A stretch of DNA of 19,548 nt from Gemmatimonadota bacterium (GCA_003222235.1 QHVD01000149.1:1-19548); one strand, 5' to 3'. Counted from the first letter of the stretch, positions 7,010 through 14,685 are shown. Made by a program: numbers and translations. Notes: a model not told the origin generated them from the sequence alone.

Positions 7010-9897
7010 GGCTGCGCTCCTTCTCGTCCGTCCCCGCCGCGCTCGGCGCCCTCGCCGCGCTCGCCGCCTGCAGCGGCTCCGCCGCGCGACCGGCCACGGC
7101 TCCCCCCCCCCAACCCGGTCACTCGCCGCCCCCCGCGGCGGCGCCCGCGTCCCCCGCACCGCCCGACGGCAGCGGGGTGGGAGGGGCGGGGGGCGCACGG
7201 CGCCGCGCCCCAATCCTCCCGCCGTCGCGCGCGCTGCTGGCGGGCCTGATGCCTCTGAACAGCGGGGGCGTGGATGAGTTCCGCGGCAAACACCCGACCT
7301 ACGACGGGCGCGGCGTCCTGATCGGGATCCTCGACAGCGGCGTCGATCCGGGCGTGGACGGACTGATCACCACCAGCACCGGGGCGCCCAAGCTTCTCGA
7401 CCTGCGGGACTTCTCCGGTGAGGGCCGCGTTCCCTTGACGCCCGTCGTGCCCAACACCGACGGTACGCTCGCCGTCGCAGGCAAGGTGCTGCGCGGCGCC
7501 GGCCGGGTCGCACGGCTCACCGGCTCTCGGGTCTGGTACGCCGGGCAGCTCTCCGAGCTGCCGCTAGGCAATGTGCCCGCGGCGGACCTGAACGGCGACG
7601 GTAACAACACCGACCGGTTCCCCGTGGTCGTGGTGAAGGCGACCGATGGGTGGGTGGCGTTCGTGGACTCGAACCTGAACGGCTCCTTCGAAGACGAGAC
7701 GCCGCTGCACGATTACCGGGAAGGGCGCGAGACGATCGCTCTCGGAACGAAGCCGATCACGCTGGCCGCGAATTTCGAGGAAACGGACGGCGCACCGACG
7801 CTCGACTTCGTGTTCGACAACAGCTCTCACGGCACGCACGTGGCGGGGATCGCGGCGGGACACGGTCTCTTCGAGGTCGCCGGCTTCGACGGCGTCGCGC
7901 CGGGCGCCCACTTGCTCGGCTTGAAGATCGCGAACGGCGCCCGCGGCGGGATCACGATGACCGGCAGCATCCAGCGCGCCATGGAATACGCCGCTCGCTT
8001 CGCCGAGCGGCGCAATCTGCCTCTCGTGCTCAACCTGAGCTTCGGAGTCGGCAACGCGCCGGACGAGCGCGCCGTAATCGACTCGATCGTGGATGCCTTC
8101 CTCGTCGCGCATCCCACGGTCGTGTTCACGATCAGCGCCGGCAACGACGGACCTGCCTTGTCCACGGTGGGCCTGCCCGGGTCGGCCGATCTGGCCTTGT
8201 CGGTCGGTGCGGCATTGCCGGGCATCTACGTACCGCTCGTGGCGGAAGGCGCGGGTCCCGCCGCCGATGACTTCGTCGAGTCCTTCAGCGCGCGCGGGGG
8301 CGAGCGCGCGAAGCCCGATCTCGTCGCCCCGGGCTGGGCGTTCTCCTCCGTGCCGCGTTGGGACACCGGCAACGAAATCAAAGCCGGCACGAGCATGGCC
8401 TCGCCCTATATGGCGGGGCTCGCGGCGTGCCTCGTGTCCGCCATGAAACAGCAGGGCCGCTCGGCGAGTGGGCCCGACGTGGCGGCGGCGTTGCGCAACG
8501 CGGGGACCGGGTTCCCGGGCGCGAGCGTGCTCGACCAGGGCGTCGGTCTACCGCGGCTCGAGCGCGCGTACCGCTGGTTGCTCGCGGGCCACCAGGGCTC
8601 GCAGTATGTCGTACGCGCGGGCGGTGGCGGCTCGGCGGCATTCCGGCGTCGGGGCCTGGCCGGTCCGGGAGACACCATCGAGGTCTTCCGGGTGCGACAC
8701 GTTGCAGGGCTCCGGGCGGCACAGTTCCAACTGCGCAGCGACGGACCGTGGCTGTCCGCTCCGGCCACCCTGCCGGCCGGGTCCCGGGAGACCGAGATCC
8801 CCGTCGCCTACTCGTCATCCCGTCTCGCGACACCCGGCGTCTACGTCGGAACGGTGTCCGCCTGGAACCCGGCCGACACGCTCGCCGGCCCGTTGTTCCG
8901 GCTCGTGAACACCGTCGTCGTTCCCTACGACCTCGGCGCGAAACCCCTCACTGACGAGCGGCGTCCGGTCGGTCCCGCCGAGGTGCGCCGTTACTTCCTG
9001 CGGGTACCCCAGGCGGGGGCGACGCTCGAAGCCAGCGTCGTCATCCCCGACTCGGCGGCGCAAACCGCCAAGGTGTCGCTGCACGAGCCGGACGGCCTGC
9101 CGTTCCGGGACGTGGCTCCCGATTCCGTGGTGCGCATCGGCCGAACGCAGCCTGGTACCGCCCGCTTCGTCGTACGCGCCGAAGACGTGGTGCCGGGCGT
9201 GTACGAATTGGATGTCGTCGCGCCCCCGGTGTCGGGGCAGAGCGTCACGATAACCGTGCGCGCCGAGCTCGCGCCGCTCGTGCTCGAGGACACGGAAATG
9301 CTCAACCCGGGCCAGACCACCGTGGGCGGGCGCGTCGCAGCCGCCCTGCTGGGCGCCGAGCGGACGTTCGAGGTCGCGGGCCGGGGCGCGCAAGCCGAGA
9401 GCCTCACCATCCGCGTGCCCGACTGGGCGGCGGCGTCGGTCGTGGAGGTCCAGCTGCCGCCCGACGAGTGGCGCGAGTTCACGGACTTCGGGGTGACGGA
9501 ATTCGCCTCCAGCGGTCAGCAGATCGGCCAGGCGCCGCTCGAGTACGCGTTCGGGCGGCACAGGTTCGTGGTGCCGCCCACGCTTCGTGGTGAGCCGCTG
9601 ACGGTGGAGCTGTACCCAGGCTTCGCCCGCGACAACGGCGCGCATCCGTGGCGCGCCACTGTGCGCGTGCGATTCCTGCTGCCGGGGCCGCGGGCCGTCG
9701 GCGACGAGCATGAGATCACCGTGGCGGCAGGCGGACGGGCCGTCCTCACGCATCCCCGCCGCTCTGAGCTCGCGCTCCCCCAACTGCCCCCAGTCCCCTC
9801 CCTCCCTGAGGGCTTCGCACCGCTCATCGAGCTGCGGCTACACCCGGCCGCGGGCCAGGGTGTCGACGCGGTCCGCCGCGTCGTGGTACGCGAGTGA
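7006..9897 (+). CDS. S8 family (subtilisin-like) serine peptidase, tripeptidyl-peptidase-II-like lipoprotein
   Basis: A 963-aa exported protease. An N-terminal hydrophobic stretch ends in lipobox Leu19-Ala-Ala-Cys22, so it is probably a lipoprotein. A Pro/Ala linker (about 29-73) precedes the catalytic domain. Catalytic residues: Asp110 (GILDSGVDPG), His275 (SHGTHVAG), oxyanion Asn380 (ISAGNDGP), Ser463 (GTSMASPYMAG). The run MPLNSGGVDEFRGKHPTYDGRGVLIGILDSGVDP with the later GAPKLLDLRDFSGEG, and the long insert between Asp and His, resemble tripeptidyl peptidase II. The roughly 450 C-terminal residues look like beta-rich TPP II-type domains. A C10 tract (7102-7111) lies in the linker coding region. 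The ATG overlaps the carboxylase stop (ATGA), placing a surface protease in a catabolic operon and suggesting peptide scavenging that feeds amino-acid breakdown. Confidence 0.88.
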   Translation: MRLRSFSSVPAALGALAALAACSGSAARPATAPPPQPGHSPPPAAAPASPAPPDGSGVGGAGGARRRAPILPPSRALLAGLMPLNSGGVDEFRGKHPTYDGRGVLIGILDSGVDPGVDGLITTSTGAPKLLDLRDFSGEGRVPLTPVVPNTDGTLAVAGKVLRGAGRVARLTGSRVWYAGQLSELPLGNVPAADLNGDGNNTDRFPVVVVKATDGWVAFVDSNLNGSFEDETPLHDYREGRETIALGTKPITLAANFEETDGAPTLDFVFDNSSHGTHVAGIAAGHGLFEVAGFDGVAPGAHLLGLKIANGARGGITMTGSIQRAMEYAARFAERRNLPLVLNLSFGVGNAPDERAVIDSIVDAFLVAHPTVVFTISAGNDGPALSTVGLPGSADLALSVGAALPGIYVPLVAEGAGPAADDFVESFSARGGERAKPDLVAPGWAFSSVPRWDTGNEIKAGTSMASPYMAGLAACLVSAMKQQGRSASGPDVAAALRNAGTGFPGASVLDQGVGLPRLERAYRWLLAGHQGSQYVVRAGGGGSAAFRRRGLAGPGDTIEVFRVRHVAGLRAAQFQLRSDGPWLSAPATLPAGSRETEIPVAYSSSRLATPGVYVGTVSAWNPADTLAGPLFRLVNTVVVPYDLGAKPLTDERRPVGPAEVRRYFLRVPQAGATLEASVVIPDSAAQTAKVSLHEPDGLPFRDVAPDSVVRIGRTQPGTARFVVRAEDVVPGVYELDVVAPPVSGQSVTITVRAELAPLVLEDTEMLNPGQTTVGGRVAAALLGAERTFEVAGRGAQAESLTIRVPDWAAASVVEVQLPPDEWREFTDFGVTEFASSGQQIGQAPLEYAFGRHRFVVPPTLRGEPLTVELYPGFARDNGAHPWRATVRVRFLLPGPRAVGDEHEITVAAGGRAVLTHPRRSELALPQLPPVPSLPEGFAPLIELRLHPAAGQGVDAVRRVVVRE

Positions 9898-11278
9898 CTC
9901 CCAGGGGCTCGCCCCCCACCATCCGCATCGCGGCGGGCCAGGGCTTCTGGGGCGACTGGCTGGAGGCGCCGTACCGCCAGGTGACCGGCGGCCCAATCGA
10001 CTACCTCGTGATGGACTACCTCGCCGAAGTCACGATGTCCATCATGCAGAAGCAGAAGTCCCGTGATCCGTCCCTCGGCTACGCCAAGGACTTCGTGCCG
10101 CTGATGGAGCGGATCCTGCCGTTGCTCGTGGAGCGGCGGATCAAGGTGGTGGCCAACGCCGGGGGCGTGAATCCTCGCGCCTGCGCGCAGGCGGTCGCGG
10201 CGACGGGGCGACGGTTGGGGCTCGGCGGAAAGCTCGCGATCGGCGTGGTCACCGGCGACGACCTCCTCCCCCGCCTCGATGAGCTCCTGGCCCAGGGCCA
10301 CGAGCTCAGAAACCTGGATACCGGGCGTCCGCTGTCCGACGTTCGCGCCCGTGTGCAAGCGGCGAACGCGTACCTCGGGGCCTGGCCGGTCGTCGAGGCC
10401 CTGCGCCAGGGCGCGGGCATCGTGATCACGGGACGCGTGACGGACACGGGGCTCACGCTCGGCCCGATGATCGACGCGTTCGGATGGCGACCGGGGGACT
10501 GGGACCTCCTCGCCGCGGGCACCGTCGCCGGCCACACGATCGAATGCGGCGCCCAGTGCAGCGGCGGGAACTGCCTCGTCGACTGGGAGCGCATTCCCGA
10601 TCTCGCCAACGTCGGCTACCCGATCGTCGAGGCCCATCCCGACGGCACGTTCGAAGTCACGAAGCATCCCGGCACCGGGGGGCGGGTCACCGTGGCCGGC
10701 GTAACCGAGCAGCTCGTCTACGAGATGGGGAACCCCGCCGAGTACATCACTCCGGACTGCGTCGCCGACTTCACGACCATCCGGCTGGAGCAGGTGGGGA
10801 GGGACCGGGTCCGGTTCTCCGGGATCAAGGGACGCCCGGCGACGGACAAGCTCAAGGTGTCGATCGCCTACTTCTACGGCCACAAGGCGGTGGGCACGCT
10901 GGTGTACGCCTGGCCCGACGCCAGGCGCAGGCCGCCGATCGGGTGTTGCGGCAGCGCCTGCGCGATCTGGGACTCGAGTTCGAGGCGATCTTGACCGAGT
11001 TCGTGGGTGCGGACGCCACCCACGGCCCGCTGGCGCTGAAGGCGGGACCCGGCGTCGCAGACATTCCGGAGATACAGCTCCGGATCGGGGTCCGCTCGCC
11101 CGAGAGGGCGGCGGTGGAGCGCTTTACGCGCGAGATCGCGCCGCTCATCCTCAACGGCCCGCCGAGCGTCACGGGGTTCGCCGGCGGGCGCCCGAAACCC
11201 GAAGAGATCGTGGCCTACTGGCCCGCGCTGATCGACAAGACGGTGGTACAGCCATGCGTCGAGCTGGTAGACGTGTGA
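9894..11278 (+). pseudogene. AtuA-family (DUF1446) protein, frameshifted
   Basis: A GTG start overlaps the protease stop (GTGA). The first frame encodes TIRIAAGQGFWGDWLEAP, VMDYLAEVTMSIM, IKVVANAGGVNPRACA, AIGVVTGDDLLPRLDEL, VITGRVTDTGLTLGP and AAGTVAGHTIECGAQCSGGN, all typical of AtuA (acyclic terpene utilisation, DUF1446). After YAWPDA (codon 10920-10922) homology jumps to the -1 frame, which continues QAQAADRVLRQRLRDLGLEF to PCVELVDV and stops at 11278. One missing C after 10922 (GCC AGG instead of GCC CAG) would restore a single 461-aa protein. No slippery heptamer is seen, so this is a genuine mutation or a sequencing/assembly error. If taken literally, a 366-aa product with an aberrant end is made. 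The role of AtuA is unproven; it accompanies geranyl-CoA/methylcrotonyl-CoA-type carboxylases. Confidence 0.82.
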
Positions 11279-11637
11279 CCGGGCGGGGGCGGGGGAGGGG
11301 GAGGGGGAGGGAGAGGGCGAAGAAGGTTCCGCTCCTCGAGCTGGCGCATGCGAGGTCCGGAGACAAGGGCGATACGGCGAACATCGGGCTCATCGCGAAC
11401 CGGCCCGAGTACTATCCCATTCTGGTGAAGCAGGTGACCGCCGCCCGAGTCGCGCGCCACTTCAAGGGGATGATCAAAGGGAACGTCGAGCGCTACGAGC
11501 TGCCGAACCTCGGGGCGCTGAACTTCCTGCTGCACGGCGCGCTGGACGGCGGCGGCACGATTTCCCTCAAGACCGACGCTCAGGGCAAGGTGTTCTCGAC
11601 GGCGCTGCTGCGCATGGAGATCGAGGGGCCGCGGTGA
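11275..11637 (+). CDS. AtuA C-terminal-like (ferredoxin-fold) domain protein
   Basis: About 120 aa. The core VPLLELAHARSGDKGDTANIGLIAN, then VERYELPNLGALNFLLHGALDGGG and the end STALLRMEIEG, matches the small C-terminal domain that follows DUF1446 in many AtuA proteins. Here it is a separate reading frame. I prefer the GTG at 11275 because it overlaps the preceding stop as GTGA, like most junctions in this operon; an ATG at 11254 is the alternative. The first about 16 residues are a Gly-Arg repeat encoded by a G-rich hexanucleotide repeat and are probably an unstructured linker. It presumably works as the detached half of AtuA. Its stop overlaps the crotonase start (GTGA). Confidence 0.8.
   Translation: MTGRGRGRGRGRERAKKVPLLELAHARSGDKGDTANIGLIANRPEYYPILVKQVTAARVARHFKGMIKGNVERYELPNLGALNFLLHGALDGGGTISLKTDAQGKVFSTALLRMEIEGPR
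11281..11318 (+). repeat. G-rich hexanucleotide tract (G-quadruplex-capable)
   Basis: Units of GGGGGC and GGGGGA follow each other just after the GTG start of the AtuA C-terminal domain gene and encode alternating Gly-Arg. At least five runs of three or more G lie within about 35 bases, which satisfies the usual G-quadruplex pattern on the coding strand and in the mRNA. Confidence 0.7.
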
Positions 11638-12398
11638 AGGGCGACGAGCGCCTACTGCTCGGGGTGCAGAACGGCGTGCTGACGGCTACCCTGAACCGCC
11701 CCGAGAAGAAGAACGCGATCGACACGCCCATGATCGACGCGCTGCTCGCGATGCTCGACGACGCCGACCTGGACGGCGAGGTCCGCGTCGTGGCGTTGCG
11801 GGGCGCCGGCTCGGATTTCTCCGCCGGAATGGACCTGAACGAGCTGCTCGCGTCGGCGGACAACTCGGTCGAGGAGAACCGCCGGGCGGCGCTGCATTTC
11901 GCCGAGATCTTCGTCCGGATGCGCCGACTGCCGAAGCCCGTGGTGGCCGTGGTGCGGGGACGGGCGCTCGCGGGCGGCTGCGGGCTCGCCACCGCCTGCG
12001 ACCTCGTGCTCGCGAGCGAGTCGGCCAGGTTCGGCTACCCCGAGGTGCAGCGGGGGTTCGTCCCCGCTATCGTGATGACGCTCCTCAAGCGCAGCGTGGG
12101 CGAAAAGGTGGCCTTCGACCTCGCCGCCACCGGCCGTACGCTCACGGCCACGGAGGCGGCCGCGCTCGGGCTGGTGTCGCGAGTCTATGAGGATTCCGAC
12201 TTCGAAGACCAGGTCGGCGAGGTGCTGCGCGGCCTTGCGGCGGCGAGCGCCTCCGCGCTGGCCTTGACGAAGCAGCAGTTCTATCAGCTCGACGGACTGC
12301 GCTTCGAGGAGGGAATCGCGTTGGGCGCCGACGTGAACGCGGTGAGCCGGACCACGCCGGACTTCCGCGCCGCGCTCCAGGCGTTCCTGAAGAAGTAG
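11634..12398 (+). CDS. Enoyl-CoA hydratase/isomerase (crotonase) family protein
   Basis: A 254-aa crotonase-fold enzyme with a GTG start overlapping the previous stop. Visible blocks: TLNRPEKKNAID (21-30), oxyanion-hole loop FSAGMDLNEL (62-71), second loop ALAGGCGLATACDLVLAS (111-128), FGYPEVQRGFVPA (133-145). Of the two catalytic glutamates of rat crotonase, Glu164 corresponds to Glu137 here, but the Glu144 position is Gly117 (GGCG in place of GGCE). A single acidic residue fits LiuC-type methylglutaconyl-CoA hydratases and related family members better than a classical short-chain enoyl-CoA hydratase. With the carboxylase and AtuA genes upstream, hydration of a methylglutaconyl- or isohexenylglutaconyl-type CoA ester is a reasonable inference. 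The exact substrate is not determinable. Confidence 0.85.
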   Translation: MKGDERLLLGVQNGVLTATLNRPEKKNAIDTPMIDALLAMLDDADLDGEVRVVALRGAGSDFSAGMDLNELLASADNSVEENRRAALHFAEIFVRMRRLPKPVVAVVRGRALAGGCGLATACDLVLASESARFGYPEVQRGFVPAIVMTLLKRSVGEKVAFDLAATGRTLTATEAAALGLVSRVYEDSDFEDQVGEVLRGLAAASASALALTKQQFYQLDGLRFEEGIALGADVNAVSRTTPDFRAALQAFLKK

Positions 12399-12407
12399 CG
12401 GCACGGC

Positions 12408-12593
12408 ATGCGCCTTCCCCACCTCCCCCCCGACAGCTGCTTCGCCGCCAAGGCCTGGCTCGGCGGCAGCGGGCTCGCCGTCGGGCTCCTGGGCATGGCC
12501 ACCGAGCACCGCTGGGTCGTCTGGATCGCCGTGGGTCTGATGGGCTCGGCGTTCCTGCTCCGCTTCGCCGACCAGACGTCGCGAGGTCCGTGA
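12408..12593 (+). CDS. Small (61-aa) membrane protein
   Basis: A short reading frame nine bases after the crotonase stop; its own stop overlaps the GTG start of the radical SAM gene (GTGA). That operon-style packing supports it being real. Two hydrophobic stretches, about residues 16-31 (KAWLGGSGLAVGLLGM) and 35-52 (RWVVWIAVGLMGSAFLLRF), are separated by a short polar turn (ATEHR), as in a membrane hairpin. I do not recognise a family. It could be a membrane anchor or partner for the radical SAM selenoprotein. Confidence 0.6.
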   Translation: MRLPHLPPDSCFAAKAWLGGSGLAVGLLGMATEHRWVVWIAVGLMGSAFLLRFADQTSRGP

Positions 12594-14080
12594 GGTTGAC
12601 CCCGCCCATCATGCGAGCCACGGAACTGGACGCTGTGGTCGCGCCGCGCTGGCGGAGCGAGGGAGCGATCCTCCTGGTCTCCTGCTACGAGCTGGGCCAC
12701 CAGCCGCTGGGGCTGGCCTGGCCGAAGGCGTTCCTCGAGCGGGCAGGATACGCGCCCGACACGCTCGACCTGTCGGTCGAGCCGTTCGACGAGGACAAGA
12801 TCGGGCGCGCGGAGGTCGTCGCGATCAGCGTCCCGATGCACACCGCGCTGCGGCTGGGGGGGGGCGAGGCGGCGGACCGGATCCGACGGCTCAATTCCCG
12901 ATGCCGCATCGTGTTCTACGGCCTGTACGCCCTGCTCAACGCGTCCTATCTCCTCGCGCACGGCGCCGATGCGGTGCTGGGCGGCGAGCTCGAGGAGGCC
13001 CTCGTCGGCCTGGTACGACGGCTCGAGGCCGGGGAGGACGCCGCGATCGAGGCACGGCCGACGCTGCAGCGGCTCCCGTTCCCGGTGCCGAGCCGCTCGG
13101 GCCTGCCGGACCTGACCCGCTACGCGAGGCTCGCGCGCGCGGGCGCGCTCGTGCCGGCGGCGTCAGTCGAGGCGAGCCGCGGTTGCTTGCACACGTGCCT
13201 GCATTGTCCGATTCCCTCCGTGTATGGCGGACGCTTCTTCGTGGTCCCGCGCGAGGTCGTGCTGGAGGACATCCGCCGCCTGGTCGCGGGCGGGGCAAGG
13301 CACATCACCTTCGGCGACCCGGATTTCCTGAACGGCCCTCGCCACGCGGTGCAGCTGGTGCGAGCGCTGCACGCGGAGTTCCCGGAGGTCACGTACGATT
13401 GCACGGTGAAGATCGAACACGTCCTCGAACATCGCGCGCTGTTCCCCGAGTTCGCCGAGACCGGCTGTGCCTTCGTCGTATCGGCGGTCGAATCGCTGTC
13501 CGACGTCGTGCTCGCAAACCTCGAGAAGGGGCACACGCGGGCCGACGTCGTGGTGGCCCTCGACATCCTGCGCCGCGCCGGGATCGCGCTGCGGCCCACG
13601 TTCGTCCCCTTCACGCCCTGGACGACGCTCGCCGACTACCTGGACCTGTTCGACTTCGTGGAGGCGGAAGGGCTCATCGATCACGTGGATCCCGTGCAGT
13701 ACACGCTTCGCCTCCTCGTTCCGCCCGGCTCCCTGCTGCTGTCGCGGGCTTCGATCCAGCCGTTCCTCGGGCCCCTGGATCCGGCGGCCTTCACCTATCG
13801 CTGGACCCATCCCGATCGCCGCATGGACGCGCTCCGTCTCGCGGTGACCGCGCACGTCGAGCGCGCGGCGGCAGCCGAGGAGGACCCATGGACGACATTC
13901 TTTCGGCTCCGCACGCTGGCGGCCGAACGGGCCGGGGAGGCGATCGAGGCCTCCGCAATCAGGTTGCCGCCGCCCGAACGGCCGATTCCACCGCGACTCA
14001 CCGAACCCTGGTTTTGCTGAGCGGAGCCGACCGGGAGCCAGTTAGGCTCCGTCCAGCTTCAAGCAGGTGGATGGCGCTAG
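12590..14080 (+). CDS. CUAEP-tail radical SAM selenoprotein (UGA at 14018 read as Sec)
   Basis: A radical SAM enzyme of 496 aa if UGA 477 is decoded as selenocysteine, 476 aa if it is a stop. The N-terminal about 140 residues form a B12-binding-like Rossmann region (ILLVSCYELGHQPLGLAWPKAFL, VVAISVPMHTAL) without an obvious DxHxxG. The 4Fe-4S cluster motif is Cys199-x3-Cys203-x2-Cys206 (SRGCLHTCLHCPIP). Further blocks are GGARHITFGDPDFLNGP and TYDCTVKIEHVLEH. Just before the UGA the sequence is TEPWFC; read-through gives Cys476-Sec477-Ala-Glu-Pro and 17 more residues to TAG at 14078. This CUAEP tail is the hallmark of the family known as CUAEP/CCAEP-tail radical SAM (seleno)protein, whose reaction is unknown to me. 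The GTG start overlaps the 61-aa gene; an ATG at 12611 is an alternative. A G9 run lies at 12856-12864. Confidence 0.85.
14018..14052 (+). promoter_or_regulatory. UGA-Sec codon with candidate bacterial SECIS hairpin
   Basis: The UGA (14018-14020) is followed by GGAGCC (14034-14039), loop AGTTA (14040-14044) and GGCTCC (14045-14050), a perfect 6-bp stem. The loop has G at its second position (14041), 21 bases after the UGA. Bacterial SECIS elements, bound by SelB, typically have a G in the first two apical-loop bases 16-37 nt past the UGA. GGAGCC also occurs at 14023-14028 and could form a competing, longer-loop pairing with the same 3' arm. Confidence 0.75.
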
Positions 14081-14108
14081 ACGCCCCTATGCCCTGCATT
14101 GACCGCGC

Positions 14109-14117
14109 TGCTATAAT
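14109..14117 (+). promoter_or_regulatory. Extended -10 promoter for the bacilliredoxin gene
   Basis: TGCTATAAT is a perfect extended -10 (TG-n-TATAAT) in GC-rich DNA, where such a string is rare. A TTGACC at 14099-14104 is only 7 bases upstream, too close to act as the -35, so the extended -10 probably carries the promoter. The predicted transcription start is about 14124, giving a leader of about 27 bases. Confidence 0.6.
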
Positions 14118-14150
14118 TGGCCGAGGCGCTCTGTTTCGGATGAGGCATCC

Positions 14151-14588
14151 ATGTCCAGCCTGAACGTACCCCTGTACGACCCCCTGCTCGTCCAGCCGAT
14201 GCGCGACGAGTTGACCCGCATCGGCTTTCAGGAGCTGCGCACCCCGAACGAGGTAGACACGGTGCTCGGCACCACGAAACAGAGCACGCTCGTGGTGGTC
14301 AACTCCGTGTGCGGCTGCGCCGCGCGCAATGCGCGGCCGGCGGCGCGGCTCGCCGTCCAGCATCCCAAGCGGCCCGAGCGCCTGCTCACGGCGTTCGCCG
14401 GGCAGGACGCCGAGGCGACCGCGCGGGTGCGGAGCTATTTCACCGGGTACCCGCCGTCGTCGCCCCAGATCGCTCTCTTCAAGGACGGGAAGCTCGTGTT
14501 CATGCTCGAGCGAAAGAACATCGAGGGACGGGCCGCGGCCGATATCGCCGCCGACCTGACGGCGGCGTTCGAGCGGTTCTGCGGGTGA
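14151..14588 (+). CDS. BrxA/BrxB family bacilliredoxin
   Basis: A 145-aa thioredoxin-fold protein of the BrxA/BrxB (YphP/YqiW, DUF1094) family. The active site is Cys-Gly-Cys in NSVCGCAARNARPA, the family CxC motif. Other marks are YDPLLVQPMRDELTRIGF near the start and YPPSSPQIALFKDGKLVFMLER near the end. In Firmicutes these proteins remove bacillithiol from S-thiolated proteins; in other phyla they act as low-molecular-weight-thiol or general disulfide reductases, and the partner thiol here is unknown. The length is normal. It lies 70 bases after the end of the CUAEP selenoprotein and has its own promoter. The ATG at 14151 is the first in frame after that promoter; the ribosome binding site is weak. 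Confidence 0.9.
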   Translation: MSSLNVPLYDPLLVQPMRDELTRIGFQELRTPNEVDTVLGTTKQSTLVVVNSVCGCAARNARPAARLAVQHPKRPERLLTAFAGQDAEATARVRSYFTGYPPSSPQIALFKDGKLVFMLERKNIEGRAAADIAADLTAAFERFCG

Positions 14589-14602
14589 GGTGAGGCGTTA
14601 CA

Positions 14603-14671
14603 TGACGCCATGACGCCATGTCGCACGAATGGAGGAGCGAGTTCGTGGAACGTGGCGTCTTGGCGTCGTGG
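14603..14671. terminator. Inverted repeat between convergent genes, possible bidirectional terminator
   Basis: TGACGCCATGACGCCATG (14603-14620) is roughly inverted as CGTGGCGTCTTGGCGTCGTGG (14651-14671), with about 15 of 18 positions matching. Each arm is a direct repeat of an 8-9 base unit. It lies between the converging bacilliredoxin and vWA genes, where a shared terminator is expected. No U-tract follows, so terminator function is uncertain. Confidence 0.4.
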
Positions 14672-14685
14672 AACGATTTGGTCAG

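Noticed and set aside
10917..10930. Programmed -1 frameshifting in the AtuA gene.
   Set aside because: No X-XXY-YYZ slippery heptamer and no obvious downstream structure; a single missing C explains the shift more simply.
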